In this document: one piece after another, positions 48,270-56,850 of the stretch
Layout: every line of letters starts with the position of its first letter
Position numbering within the stretch: the stretch's first letter is position 1
Source of the DNA: Mycobacterium scrofulaceum
Lineage (GTDB): Bacteria > Actinomycetota > Actinomycetes > Mycobacteriales > Mycobacteriaceae
NCBI RefSeq assembly: GCF_002086735.1
Contig: NZ_MVIJ01000016.1
Span: forward strand, 56,536 to 120,535
Reading direction: 5' to 3'
Length of the DNA: 64,000 nt
Made by a program: the position numbers and the translations under genes
The notes under the pieces: model-generated
The model's input: the letters and a program-made list of their open reading frames with translations, nothing else
What the model was told of the DNA's origin: nothing
The model's database searches: none

Positions 48270-48785
48270 TCAGCTTTCGCTCGGCGCGGCCTGCTCGCCG
48301 CCCTCGGCAGCCGTTTCCGCCGGCGCGATCTCGGCGGCGGTCTCCGCGGGCGCCTCGGCGGCGGCCTCCGGCTCGGCGGCCTTCGCGGCCTTCTTGGCCG
48401 GGGCCTTCTTCTTCGGCTTCGCGGCCTCGGTGGTCGGGCCGCCCTCGGCCTCGGCCAGCGCCGCGTTGAACAGCTCGAGCTTGCTCGGCTTGGGCGGGGC
48501 CACCTTCAGGCGGCCCTCGGCGCCCGGCAGGCCCTTGAACTTCTGCCAGTCGCCGGTGATCTTCAGCAGCTTGAGGACGGGCTCGGTGGGCTGGGCACCC
48601 ACGGACAGCCAGTACTGGGCCCGCTCGGAGTTGATCTCGATGAGGCTCGGGTCTTCCTTGGGGTGGTAGCGGCCGATGACCTCGATCGAGCGACCGTCGC
48701 GCCGGGTGCGCGCGTCGGCGACGGCGATGCGGTACTGGGGATTGCGGATCTTGCCAAGCCGGGTGAGCTTGATCTTCACAGCCAT
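48270..48785 (-). CDS. rpsP: 30S ribosomal protein S16
   Basis: The 171-residue protein starts with [20 protein letters not shown] and [20 protein letters not shown]. The core is about 110 residues. The rest is a Lys/Ala/Glu/Pro-rich tail ([35 protein letters not shown]) that mycobacterial S16 proteins have and E. coli lacks. It heads the rpsP-khpA-rimM-trmD operon. Its start codon follows a 160-base gap from the tandem repeat. Confidence 0.98.
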   Translation of the reverse strand: MAVKIKLTRLGKIRNPQYRIAVADARTRRDGRSIEVIGRYHPKEDPSLIEINSERAQYWLSVGAQPTEPVLKLLKITGDWQKFKGLPGAEGRLKVAPPKPSKLELFNAALAEAEGGPTTEAAKPKKKAPAKKAAKAAEPEAAAEAPAETAAEIAPAETAAEGGEQAAPSES

Positions 48786-48944
48786 GGTTAAGCGAACTCT
48801 CCTGTGTGTGTCACGCTGCAATTCGGCGATCGGGGCGGGATGCCCGGATCCGGTTTTGCCTCGCGTGTATGACCACGAAGCGATGCGTAATCGCCAGGCG
48901 GACAGCAGCCCATTGTGCCAGAACAGGACGCCGCGCCAGAAATC

Positions 48945-49132
48945 GCGGCGATCGCAAGCGCGGCGAAGCCGGGCGCTGCGGGTCGCCGCCATCGAGCTCG
49001 CGGCGATCGCAAGCGCGGTGAAGCCGGGCGCTGCGGGTCGCCGCCATCGAGCTCGCGGCGATCGCAAGCGCGGCGAAGCCGGGCGCTGCGGGTCGCCGCC
49101 ATCGAGCTCGCGGCGATCGCAAGCGCGGCGAA
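48945..49132. repeat. 55-bp tandem repeat before the rpsP gene
   Basis: Three full 55-bp units begin at 48945, 49000 and 49055; a fourth, cut short, begins at 49110. Each opens gcggcgatcgcaagcgcggc and includes aagccgggcgctgcgggtcgc. Units are almost identical, so the array looks recent. It fills most of the 366 bases between the rpsP start and the SnoaL gene. It shares a family with 29471 and 55722. Confidence 0.93.
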
Positions 49133-49151
49133 GGAGGCCGATCCGCCCGGC

Positions 49152-49571
49152 CTACATGACCTTCTGGAAGACCTTTGTCTCCACCCGGCGGGTCATTCGC
49201 CAGCCCTCGGGCGTGCGGACGAACTCGTCGTCGTACCACAGACCGCAGAACAACACCTGATCGTTGTCGCCGCCGAGCACCATCGGGTTGAAGCAGATTA
49301 CCCGCGAGGAGGCCTTGTCCCCGTCGATGCGCACCGAGAAGTTGCCCAGCATGTGGGCGTACACCGGGAAGTTCGGCAGCACCTCCGACAGCCACTTCTT
49401 GACCTCCGGGTAGCGGCCCTCGATGCCGCCGAGGGCGGTGTAGTCGATGTACGCATCCTCGGTGAACACGTTGTCGAGGTCGTCGAATCGGCGCTGGTCA
49501 ATGGCGGTGGAGTAGTCCACCAGCAGCTGCTGGATCTCTAAGCGGTCGGAAATCTCGGCCAGGCTCAACAT
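49152..49571 (-). CDS. SnoaL-like NTF2-fold protein (Rv2910c type)
   Basis: The 139-residue product has an NTF2-like fold as in SnoaL or ketosteroid isomerase: LSLAEISDRLEIQQLLVDYS, then TAIDQRRFDDLDNVFTEDAY, IEGRYPEVKKWLSEVLPNFP, HMLGNFSVRIDGDKA and LWYDDEFVRTPEGWRMTRRV. It is a SnoaL_4 type protein. No catalytic residue can be assigned. It matches Rv2910c from memory. It faces the 55-bp repeat array at its end. Confidence 0.93.
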   Translation of the reverse strand: MLSLAEISDRLEIQQLLVDYSTAIDQRRFDDLDNVFTEDAYIDYTALGGIEGRYPEVKKWLSEVLPNFPVYAHMLGNFSVRIDGDKASSRVICFNPMVLGGDNDQVLFCGLWYDDEFVRTPEGWRMTRRVETKVFQKVM

Positions 49572-49630
49572 GCATCGGACAGTAGACGAAAATCGGCGTC
49601 GAAAAGGCCCGGAAGTTAGACTTTCGGCTC

Positions 49631-50515
49631 ATGCGCAAGGTCATGGCCCTCAGGGTCGGAGTCGCGGCCCTGCTCACCGTCGGTGCGTGCGGCGCCACCG
49701 CCCCCGCGTCCCGGGCCGACAGCATGCAGCCGGTCGGTTCGGTGCCGATCCCCGACGGGCCGGCCCAGACCTGGATCGTCGCCGACCTGGACAGCGGTCA
49801 GGTGCTGGCCGGCCGCGACCAGAATGTGGCCCACCCGCCGGCGAGCACCATCAAGGTGCTGCTCGCGTTGGTGACGCTGGACCAGGTGAGCCTGGACTCC
49901 ACCGTGGTCGCCGACACCGCCGACACGCAGGTGGAGTGCAACTGCGTCGGCGTCAAACCGGGCCACCTCTACACCGCGCGCCAACTGCTCGACGGCCTGC
50001 TGCTGGTCTCGGGCAACGACGCCGCGAACACGCTGGCGCACATGCTCGGCGGCCCCGAGGCGACGGTCGCCAAGATGAACGCCAAGGCCGCCTCCCTGGG
50101 CGCGACGAGCACGCACGCCGCGACGCCGTCCGGCCTGGACGGGCCGGGTGGATCCGGGTCCTCGACGGCGCACGACCTGGCCGTCATCTTCCGCGCCGCG
50201 ATGGCCAACCCGGTGTTCGCACAGATCACCGCGGAGCCGTCGGCGATGTTCCCCGGCGATAACGGCGACCACCTCATCACCAACCAGGACGAACTGTTGC
50301 AGCGCTACCCGGGCGCGATCGGCGGCAAGACCGGGTTCACCGACGCCGCCCGCAAAACCTTCGTCGGGGCGGCCGCCCGGGGCGGCCGGCGGCTGGTCAT
50401 CGCCATGATGTACGGCCTGGTGAAGGCCGGCGGGCCGAGCTACTGGGACCAGGCGGCGACGTTGTTCGACTGGGGTTTCGCGCTCAACCCGCAGTCCAGC
50501 ATCGGCTCGCTATAG
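49631..50515 (+). CDS. dacB2: D-alanyl-D-alanine carboxypeptidase DacB2
   Basis: Peptidoglycan carboxypeptidase of the PBP4/5 type that trims pentapeptides. The 294-residue product has a signal peptide and a penicillin-binding domain. The motifs are SxxK in PPASTIKVLLAL, SxN in LVSGNDAANTLAHM, and KTG in AIGGKTGFTDAARKTF. It matches Rv2911 in length. It is convergent with the TetR gene; their stops overlap by six bases. No obvious C-terminal membrane anchor is seen. Confidence 0.95.
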   Translation: MRKVMALRVGVAALLTVGACGATAPASRADSMQPVGSVPIPDGPAQTWIVADLDSGQVLAGRDQNVAHPPASTIKVLLALVTLDQVSLDSTVVADTADTQVECNCVGVKPGHLYTARQLLDGLLLVSGNDAANTLAHMLGGPEATVAKMNAKAASLGATSTHAATPSGLDGPGGSGSSTAHDLAVIFRAAMANPVFAQITAEPSAMFPGDNGDHLITNQDELLQRYPGAIGGKTGFTDAARKTFVGAAARGGRRLVIAMMYGLVKAGGPSYWDQAATLFDWGFALNPQSSIGSL

Positions 50516-51112
50516 GCCCGCGTCCGGCGCCGCCGCGGACAGCAGCGTCATCAGCATCGGAATCCGTTGCTCGGTGATCTGCGGCTGCGGAAGCACCCCC
50601 TCCACCACCGCGGCCCCGTCGAACACGTTGGTGAGCACCGCCACCAGGACCGGGAACGTTTCCTCGGGGAAGCCCTCGGCGCCGGGCAGCGTGCGCGCGG
50701 CCTCGTGGATCTTGGTGGAGTACTGGCGCAGCTCGTGCTGCAAAGTGGCCCTTAGCTTTTCGTCAGTGCGTGCGGCGACCAGCAGCTCGTAGAGCACGGC
50801 GTTGCTCGGGGCGGTGGTGAGGTCGCGGAGTATGCCCAGGGCGGCTTCCAGCGCCGGCCGACCGGGCGGGATTTCGGCGACGCGCTTGGTGAACGTCTCG
50901 AGCTGACGACGCAGCACTTCGGACGCGGTGGCGGCCATGAAATCGCCCATCGTCTCGAAGTGCCGGAACAGGGCACCCACGGAGACCCCCGCGCGTTTGG
51001 TGATCGCGGCCGCCGACGCCCTGGCGTATCCGACCTCGATGATGGTGTCGATGCACGCGTCGAGGAGCCGCCCCACGGTCTCCTCGCGGCGCTGCTGCTG
51101 GGTCCTGGCCAC
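50510..51112 (-). CDS. TetR-family transcriptional regulator (Rv2912c type)
   Basis: The 200-residue protein opens with an HTH of TetR type: RREETVGRLLDACIDTIIEV, then GYARASAAAITKRAGVSVGA, LFRHFETMGDFMAATASEVL. The rest is the helical ligand domain. GTG 51112 is taken because conserved sequence begins there; frame open upstream is not protein-like. It ends one base before the D-aminoacylase gene begins on the same strand, so they probably form an operon and the regulator may respond to a substrate of that enzyme. Confidence 0.92.
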   Translation of the reverse strand: MARTQQQRREETVGRLLDACIDTIIEVGYARASAAAITKRAGVSVGALFRHFETMGDFMAATASEVLRRQLETFTKRVAEIPPGRPALEAALGILRDLTTAPSNAVLYELLVAARTDEKLRATLQHELRQYSTKIHEAARTLPGAEGFPEETFPVLVAVLTNVFDGAAVVEGVLPQPQITEQRIPMLMTLLSAAAPDAGL

Positions 51113-51113
51113 G

Positions 51114-52904
51114 TCAGGCTCCGATTTTGAGGGCGGTCCGGCCGAGGTGCCGCTGCCCCGCGCGCAGGTAGCGGCCCGACTTGACGGTCTGGCCGTAGCC
51201 GTCGCGGAACCGGCCCGCGCGGAAGACGACGGCGCCGCCGACACCGGTCGCGACGACGGCGTCGTCGTTGCGATTGACCATGCGCCGCAGGCCGCCGTAG
51301 AACGGCACCTCCTCCTCGTAGTAGCCCTCGACGGCCTCGTTGAGGCCGGCCGGGTCGATCACCACGAAGTCCGCGCGGTCGCCCTGGCGCAGGGTGCCGG
51401 CGTCGACGCCGAACCACTCCCCCAGCTCGCCGGTCAGGCGATGCACCGCCCGCTCGGTCGACATGAACGGCGCGCCGGCCCGGTGGGCGTCGCGGACGCG
51501 CTTGAGCAGCTTCAGCGGAAAGTTGTAGAAGGCCATGTTGCGCAGGTGGGCACCGGCATCGGAGAAGCCCATGTGCACGCTGCCCTCGTTGGCGAGCGCG
51601 TCGAGCAGTTTGGGGCGATGGTTGGCGACGACGGTCGTCCAGCGGACATTACGCTCACCGTTCTCGACGAGCACGTCCAGGAAAGCGTCGAGCGGGTGCA
51701 GCTTGCGCTCGTCGGCGATGGCCCCGAAGCTCTTGCCTATCAACGACTCATCGGGGCATTCCACGATGACGGCGTCGTGGAAGTCGCGATGCCACAACGA
51801 CGGTCCCAGTTTGATGCGGTCGAACTCGCGGCGGAACTTGCGCCGGTATTCCTTGTCGGCCAGTAACTCGTTGCGCTGCAACTGGTCCCGTAAGTGCAGG
51901 GCCGCCGTTCCGGCCCCGAACTCCTCGAAGACGGGCAGGTCGATCCCGTCTGAGTACAACTCGAACGGCACCGGCAGATGCTGGAATCGCACGGAAGAGC
52001 CCAGCAGCTTGTTCAGCAGGCGGGCACCCGGGCCGAAGACATATACCGAGAGCGGCATCGACTTGGCGTCGGCGGACACCAGCATGCTCATGCGAACGCC
52101 CTTGCCCCAGTTGAGTATCCGGCTGCTGGCCAGGAAGAACAGCATCCCGGTCGCCGGCTTTGCCACGTTGGGGGCACTCTGCAGGATGCGGCCGCGCTTG
52201 CGCAGCACCTTGATCAGCCGGCGCCGCTCGCGCCAGGTCGCGAAGGTGGACGGCAGCGCCCGCGACCGGAAGCGTTCACCGTCGAGCTTGTCGATGGCCG
52301 CGTCCATTCCCGACATGCCGAGCAACCCGGCTTCGAGCGCCTCGTCGAGCAGGTCCGCCATCCGCGTCAGTTCGGCGTCGGTGGGCGAGACGTCGGCGTC
52401 GGTGGCCCGGTCGAGCCCCAGCACCGCGGCCCGTAGGTCCGAATGACCAAGCAGCGAGCCGATATTCGGGCCCAGGGGCAAGGCGTCGATCGCCTTGACG
52501 TATTCCGCAGGGGTGGACCAGGTCTTGTTCTGCAGGGCCCCGTACACGTATTCGCGCGGCACGGCCTCGACCCGGCTGAAGAGGTCGGCGGCGTCTTCGG
52601 AGCCGGCGTAGACCGTCGACAAAGAGCAGTTCCCCAGCAGCACGGTGGTGACACCGTGCCGCACGGACTCGCCCAGGCCCGGGTCCAGCAGCACCTCGGC
52701 GTCGTAGTGGGTGTGCACGTCGACAAACCCCGGCACGACCCACTTGCCGGCCGCGTCGATCACCTCCGGGCAGCCCGTCTCGTCCAGTGGCACGTCCGAC
52801 ACCGTGGCGACCACGCCGTCGCGGATGCCCAGCGTGCGGGTTTGCGGTGCGCTGCCGGTGCCGTCGAACCACAGCCCGTCGCGAATGATCACGTCGTACG
52901 CCAC
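51114..52904 (-). CDS. N-acyl-D-amino-acid deacylase-like amidohydrolase (Rv2913c type)
   Basis: The 596-residue amidohydrolase-superfamily protein opens AYDVIIRDGLWFDGTGSAPQ. The metal-site start is VVPGFVDVHTHYDAEVLLDP (HxH), and GHSDLRAAVLG, HRDFHDAVIVECP and VHMGFSDAGAHLRNMAFYNF (Asp) provide further ligands. It belongs to the D-aminoacylase group that deacylates N-acyl-D-amino acids; the true substrate is unknown. GTG 52904 is chosen because GGAGG lies 6 bases upstream. It is in an operon with the TetR gene. In M. tuberculosis pknI lies next to this gene; it is absent here. Confidence 0.93.
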   Translation of the reverse strand: MAYDVIIRDGLWFDGTGSAPQTRTLGIRDGVVATVSDVPLDETGCPEVIDAAGKWVVPGFVDVHTHYDAEVLLDPGLGESVRHGVTTVLLGNCSLSTVYAGSEDAADLFSRVEAVPREYVYGALQNKTWSTPAEYVKAIDALPLGPNIGSLLGHSDLRAAVLGLDRATDADVSPTDAELTRMADLLDEALEAGLLGMSGMDAAIDKLDGERFRSRALPSTFATWRERRRLIKVLRKRGRILQSAPNVAKPATGMLFFLASSRILNWGKGVRMSMLVSADAKSMPLSVYVFGPGARLLNKLLGSSVRFQHLPVPFELYSDGIDLPVFEEFGAGTAALHLRDQLQRNELLADKEYRRKFRREFDRIKLGPSLWHRDFHDAVIVECPDESLIGKSFGAIADERKLHPLDAFLDVLVENGERNVRWTTVVANHRPKLLDALANEGSVHMGFSDAGAHLRNMAFYNFPLKLLKRVRDAHRAGAPFMSTERAVHRLTGELGEWFGVDAGTLRQGDRADFVVIDPAGLNEAVEGYYEEEVPFYGGLRRMVNRNDDAVVATGVGGAVVFRAGRFRDGYGQTVKSGRYLRAGQRHLGRTALKIGA

Positions 52905-53004
52905 TTCTGCCTCCAGGTCGTCGTGTGACACGCAACGTAACATAGATAGCAAGTGCTCGCAATCTTTTTCTTGGGACGCGCGTGTCGGCCCGTCCGGCGT
53001 GCAG

Positions 53005-54090
53005 CTACGCCGCGGGCCGAAACACCCTGCCGCGCAATATCACCAGGTCAGGACGGTGCAGCGTGGCCCGGCCGGACCGCGGGTCGTCCGAGTAGCACAG
53101 CAGGTCGGCGGACGCGCCGTCATCGAGCGCGGGCCGGCCCAGCCAGCGACGCGCGTCCCAGCACGCCGCGCCCAGCGCGTCGGTCGCGCTCATCCCGATG
53201 CGCTTGAGCGCGTCGACCTCGTCGGCGATCCGGCCGGGAGCGACCATGGTGCCCGCGTCGCTTCCGGCGTAGATCGGCACGCCCGCTTCACGCGCCGCTG
53301 CGATCCGCCCCAGCCCGCGCGCGTGCAGGTCACGCATGTGGGCGGCATAGGCCGGATACTTCGCGGCGGCGGCGTCGGCGATGCCGGGGAAATTCTCGAC
53401 GATGTTGACCAGCGTGGGCACCAGCACGGTCCCGTGCTCGACCATCAGCGCGATGTTCTCGTCGGTGAGCCCGGTGCCGTGTTCGATGCAGTCGATGCCG
53501 GCGTTGATCAGCCCGGGCAGGGCGTCCTCACTGAAGACGTGGGCCGTGACGCGGGCGCCGTGGGCGTGTGCCGTCTCGATGGCGGCCTTGAGCACGTCGT
53601 CGGACCACAGCGGTGCCAGGTCGCCGACCGTGCGGTCGATCCAGTCGCCGACCAGCTTGATCCAGCCATCCCCGCGCTGCGCCTCCCCGGCCACCGCCTC
53701 GGGCAGTTGCCACTCGTCTTCCAGCTCCCGCGAAAAGCCCGCCGCATAGCGCTTGGGCCTGGCGAGATGTTTTCCGGCGCGGATGATCCGCGGCAGGTCG
53801 TCGCGGTCGTCGAGGCTGCGGGTGTCGGTGGGTGAGCCGCAGTCGCGCAACAGCAACGCGCCGACGTCGCGTTCGATTTCGGCTTGGGTGATCGCGTCGT
53901 CGAGCGGGATCTCCCCGTGATCGCCGAGGCCGACGTGACAGTGGGCGTCGACCAGGCCGGGCAGGATCCAGCCACCGTCGAAGACGGTGTCGGCCCCGGT
54001 CACGCGCTCGGTGCTGATGCGCCCGTCGACGATCCACAGCTCGGTGCGGGTCTCGTCGGGCAGCCCGACGCCTCGCAGGTGCATCCGCAC
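53005..54090 (-). CDS. Amidohydrolase (Rv2915c type)
   Basis: The 361-residue amidohydrolase has the metal-ligand set: HCH in LVDAHCHVGLGDHG, a likely carboxylated Lys in GWIKLVGDWIDRTVG, His in VTAHVFSEDALP and CIEHGTGLTDE, and Asp in IYAGSDAGTMV. It resembles imidazolonepropionase or Xaa-Pro dipeptidase-like amidohydrolases. The N- and C-terminal beta parts form the usual small composite domain (ISTERVTGADTVFDGGW, RPDLVILRGRVF). It lies 51 bases downstream of ffh. Start at ATG 54090. Confidence 0.92.
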   Translation of the reverse strand: MRMHLRGVGLPDETRTELWIVDGRISTERVTGADTVFDGGWILPGLVDAHCHVGLGDHGEIPLDDAITQAEIERDVGALLLRDCGSPTDTRSLDDRDDLPRIIRAGKHLARPKRYAAGFSRELEDEWQLPEAVAGEAQRGDGWIKLVGDWIDRTVGDLAPLWSDDVLKAAIETAHAHGARVTAHVFSEDALPGLINAGIDCIEHGTGLTDENIALMVEHGTVLVPTLVNIVENFPGIADAAAAKYPAYAAHMRDLHARGLGRIAAAREAGVPIYAGSDAGTMVAPGRIADEVDALKRIGMSATDALGAACWDARRWLGRPALDDGASADLLCYSDDPRSGRATLHRPDLVILRGRVFRPAA

Positions 54091-54141
54091 GGCGCGGCTA
54101 CGTCCGACGGTGACGACCCGGGGGCACCACGCTCGCGATCG

Positions 54142-55710
54142 TCACGACTTCTTGCCCTGGTTGCCGGGGAACTTGAGCTTGGACAGGTCGAAGTCGGCCA
54201 GCCCGGGCGGCAGCTCGTTGAGGCCCTCGGGCATGTGCGAGAGGTCGGGGAAGCCCGCGGGCATTCCCGGCATGGCGGCGCCCAGCGGGTTGCGCACCTT
54301 GGGCGGGGTCGGCCCACGGCCGCCCTTCTTTCCCTTCTTGCCTTTGGCGCCCTTGGCCTTTCGAGTCGCCGACTTGCGGCCCATGCCGGGGATGCCCATG
54401 CCGCCGAGCATCGACGACATCATCTTGCGGGCCTCGAAGAAGCGGTCGACCAGCTGGTTGACCTCGGACACCGTCACGCCGGAGCCGTTGGCGATGCGCA
54501 GCCGCCGGGAGGCGTTGATGATCTTCGGGTCGGCCCGCTCCTGCGGCGTCATGCCGCGGATGATGGCCTGCAGGCGGTCGAGTTGCCTGTCGTCGACCTG
54601 GGCCAGCGCCTCCTTCATCTGCCCCGCGCCGGGCAGCATGCCCAGCAGGTTGCCGATCGGGCCCATCTTGCGGATGGCGAGCATCTGCTCCAGGAAGTCC
54701 TCGAGCGTCAGCTCGCCGGTGCCGATCTTGGCGGCGGCCGCCTCGGCTTGCTCGGCGTCGAAGACCTGCTCGGCCTGTTCGATCAGGCTCAGCACATCGC
54801 CCATGCCCAGGATGCGGCTGGCCATCCGGTCGGGGTGGAAGACGTCGAAGTCCTCCAGCTTCTCGCCGGTGGACGCGAAAAGGATTGGGACGCCGGTGAC
54901 CTCGCGGACCGACAGCGCGGCGCCACCGCGGGCGTCGCCGTCCAGCTTGGTCAACACCACCCCGGTGAAGCCGACGCCCTCGCGGAACGCCTCGGCGGTG
55001 GTCACCGCGTCCTGCCCGATCATCGCGTCCAGCACGAACAGGACTTCGTCGGGATTGACGGCGTTCCGGATGGCCGCCGCCTGCGCCATCAACTCGTCGT
55101 CGATGCCCAGGCGGCCGGCGGTGTCGACGATCACGACGTCGTGGTGCTTGGCCCGGGCTTCGGCGAGCCCGGCGGCAGCCACCGCGACCGGGTCGCCGGG
55201 CCCCGATTCGGGGGACTCGCCCGGATGGGGGGCGAACACCGGCACACCGGCGCGCTCGCCGACCACTTGCAGCTGGTTCACGGCGGCCGGCCGCTGCAGG
55301 TCGCACGCCACCAGCAGCGGGGTGTGCCCCTGCCCGCGCAGCCAGGCGGCCAGCTTGCCGGCCAGCGAGGTCTTACCGGAACCCTGCAGGCCCGCGAGCA
55401 TCACCACGGTCGGCGGGGTCTTGGCGAAGGCCAGCCGGCGGGTCTCGCCGCCCAGGATGCCGATGAGTTCCTCGTTGACGATCTTGACGACCTGCTGCGC
55501 CGGGTTGAGGGCGCCGGAAACCTCGGCGCCTTTGGCGCGATCCTTGATGCGGGTGACGAACGCCCGCACCACGGGCAACGACACGTCGGCTTCCAGCAGC
55601 GCCAGCCGGATCTCGCGGGTGGTGGCCTCGATGTCGGCGTCGGTCAGTCGACCCTTGCCGCGTAGTCCCTGAAGGGCACCGGTCAGCCGGTCGGACAGCG
55701 ATTCAAACAC
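54142..55710 (-). CDS. ffh: Signal recognition particle protein Ffh
   Basis: SRP GTPase that targets nascent membrane proteins to FtsY. The 522-residue product has an N-domain helix bundle, then the G domain with GLQGSGKTSLAGKL (G1), VIVDTAGRLG (G3), and TKLDGDARGGAALSV (G4). The methionine-rich M domain (about residues 300-440) shows KMGPIGNLLGMLPGAGQMKE and RKMMSSMLGGMGIPG. A basic KGKKGKKGG tract and a Pro-rich tail (PTPPKVRNPLGAAMPGMPAG) follow. Its receptor ftsY lies at the right end of the window. Confidence 0.98.
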   Translation of the reverse strand: MFESLSDRLTGALQGLRGKGRLTDADIEATTREIRLALLEADVSLPVVRAFVTRIKDRAKGAEVSGALNPAQQVVKIVNEELIGILGGETRRLAFAKTPPTVVMLAGLQGSGKTSLAGKLAAWLRGQGHTPLLVACDLQRPAAVNQLQVVGERAGVPVFAPHPGESPESGPGDPVAVAAAGLAEARAKHHDVVIVDTAGRLGIDDELMAQAAAIRNAVNPDEVLFVLDAMIGQDAVTTAEAFREGVGFTGVVLTKLDGDARGGAALSVREVTGVPILFASTGEKLEDFDVFHPDRMASRILGMGDVLSLIEQAEQVFDAEQAEAAAAKIGTGELTLEDFLEQMLAIRKMGPIGNLLGMLPGAGQMKEALAQVDDRQLDRLQAIIRGMTPQERADPKIINASRRLRIANGSGVTVSEVNQLVDRFFEARKMMSSMLGGMGIPGMGRKSATRKAKGAKGKKGKKGGRGPTPPKVRNPLGAAMPGMPAGFPDLSHMPEGLNELPPGLADFDLSKLKFPGNQGKKS

Positions 55711-55721
55711 CCCGCCAGCCT

Positions 55722-55809
55722 AGTGGTACTGCAAGCGCGGCACCGCCGGGCGCAGCAGGTACCACTCAATCGGGCCAAGTGGTACTGCAAGCGCGGTACC
55801 GCCGGGCGC
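55722..55809. repeat. 56-bp tandem repeat upstream of ffh
   Basis: A unit begins at 55722 and a second, partial one at 55778 (period 56). Both start agtggtactgcaagcgcgg and share ccgccgggcgc. Aligned with 48945 it keeps gcaagcgcggc, gccgggcgc and the gc-ggt-c-c-atcg pattern, so it is a diverged member of the same family. It sits between ffh and the hydrolase gene. Confidence 0.8.
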
Positions 55810-55868
55810 CCGCCGGCCACGACATATAAACGGCCGCGACGACACGCCGAGCCGAGTCGCAATGGTTT

Positions 55869-56750
55869 ATGTCTGGCGAGCGCTCCCATGGGCCGGCCTC
55901 GATCCGCGGGCGCAATTTCAGCCCGGCGCAGGCGAACGCGCTATTGAATGGTCCCATGCTCGAGGTGATCGACAAGGGGTCCTGCGGCCGGGATCACCCG
56001 GTGCCGCTGCTCTTCGTGCACGGCGGCTGGCACGGCGCGTGGTGCTGGGAGCACTTCCTGGATTTCTTCGCCGACGCCGGCTACCGCGCAGTCGCGGTGA
56101 GCCTGCGCGGACACGGCTCCAGCCCGACGGCCAAGCCCTTGCACAAGGTGTCCATCGCCGACTACATCGACGACGTCCGCTCGGTGGCCGACGAACTCGG
56201 CGGCGCGCCGGTGCTGATCGGCCACTCGCTGGGCGGCTTCGTCATCCAGCGCTACCTGGAACGGCGGAGCGCCCCGGCGGCGGTGCTGGTGGGCTCCGTG
56301 CCGCCGCAGGGCGTGCTCCGGTTGGCCGTGCGCGTGTGGCGGCGCCGGCCGTCGATGACCATGGAAGCGTGGAACGACCCCACGCTGCTGAAGTTCCTCG
56401 CCACCCCGGCGCTGGCCCGCGAATACCTGTTCTGCGCCGACACGCCCGAGGCCATCGTCGAATCCTGTAGGCAGCGCGCCGGGGCCGAGAGCGTCCGCGC
56501 CGCCATGACCGATCCGATGGTCCGCCGCGTCCGAACCCGACGGGTGACCACCCCGATCCTGGTCCTCGGCGCCGAGTACGACGGCTTCGTCAGTGTCGGC
56601 GACGTGCGTGCCACGGCACGCGCCTACCGCACGGAGCCGGAATTCTTCGCGATGGGCCACAACATGATGCTCGAGCCGGGCTGGCCCAACGTCGCCGAAC
56701 GCATTCACGACTGGCTTGCGGCCCGCGACCTGGTAAGCCGGGCGGGGTAA
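55869..56750 (+). CDS. Alpha/beta hydrolase
   Basis: The 293-residue product is an alpha/beta hydrolase: LLFVHGGWHGAWCWEHFLDF (oxyanion HGG), VLIGHSLGGFVIQRYLE (nucleophile GHSLGG), acid in LGAEYDGFV, and His in FFAMGHNMMLEPG. It resembles salicylate-binding or methyl-ester hydrolase relatives. Start uncertain: ATG at 55869 gives 293 residues, while ATG 55956 (MLEVIDKGS) gives 264 and fits the family better. It lies between ffh and the helicase gene, pointing to the right. It may be a later insertion, as I recall no such gene at this place in M. tuberculosis. Confidence 0.88.
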   Translation: MSGERSHGPASIRGRNFSPAQANALLNGPMLEVIDKGSCGRDHPVPLLFVHGGWHGAWCWEHFLDFFADAGYRAVAVSLRGHGSSPTAKPLHKVSIADYIDDVRSVADELGGAPVLIGHSLGGFVIQRYLERRSAPAAVLVGSVPPQGVLRLAVRVWRRRPSMTMEAWNDPTLLKFLATPALAREYLFCADTPEAIVESCRQRAGAESVRAAMTDPMVRRVRTRRVTTPILVLGAEYDGFVSVGDVRATARAYRTEPEFFAMGHNMMLEPGWPNVAERIHDWLAARDLVSRAG

Positions 56751-56850
56751 TCCGCTCGAGTCGTTACTGCGCCGAAAAGCGTTGGCGTGCTACATTTCAC
56801 GTCCGCACTTAACCGAGCTTTCCGCATCGAAAACTGCACTACGGGGGGAA

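Noticed and set aside
48945..49132. CRISPR-like array or transposon remnant
   Set aside because: The 55-bp units are contiguous and near-identical; no spacers, terminal inverted repeats or transposase.
53884..55665. Long plus-strand frames opposite the amidohydrolase and ffh
   Set aside because: Same GC artefact; translation is rich in Arg, Gly and Gln with no motif, and Ffh on the other strand is unmistakable.
55711..55868. A short gene in the gap upstream of ffh
   Set aside because: The open frames are made by the tandem repeat and lack a ribosome site.
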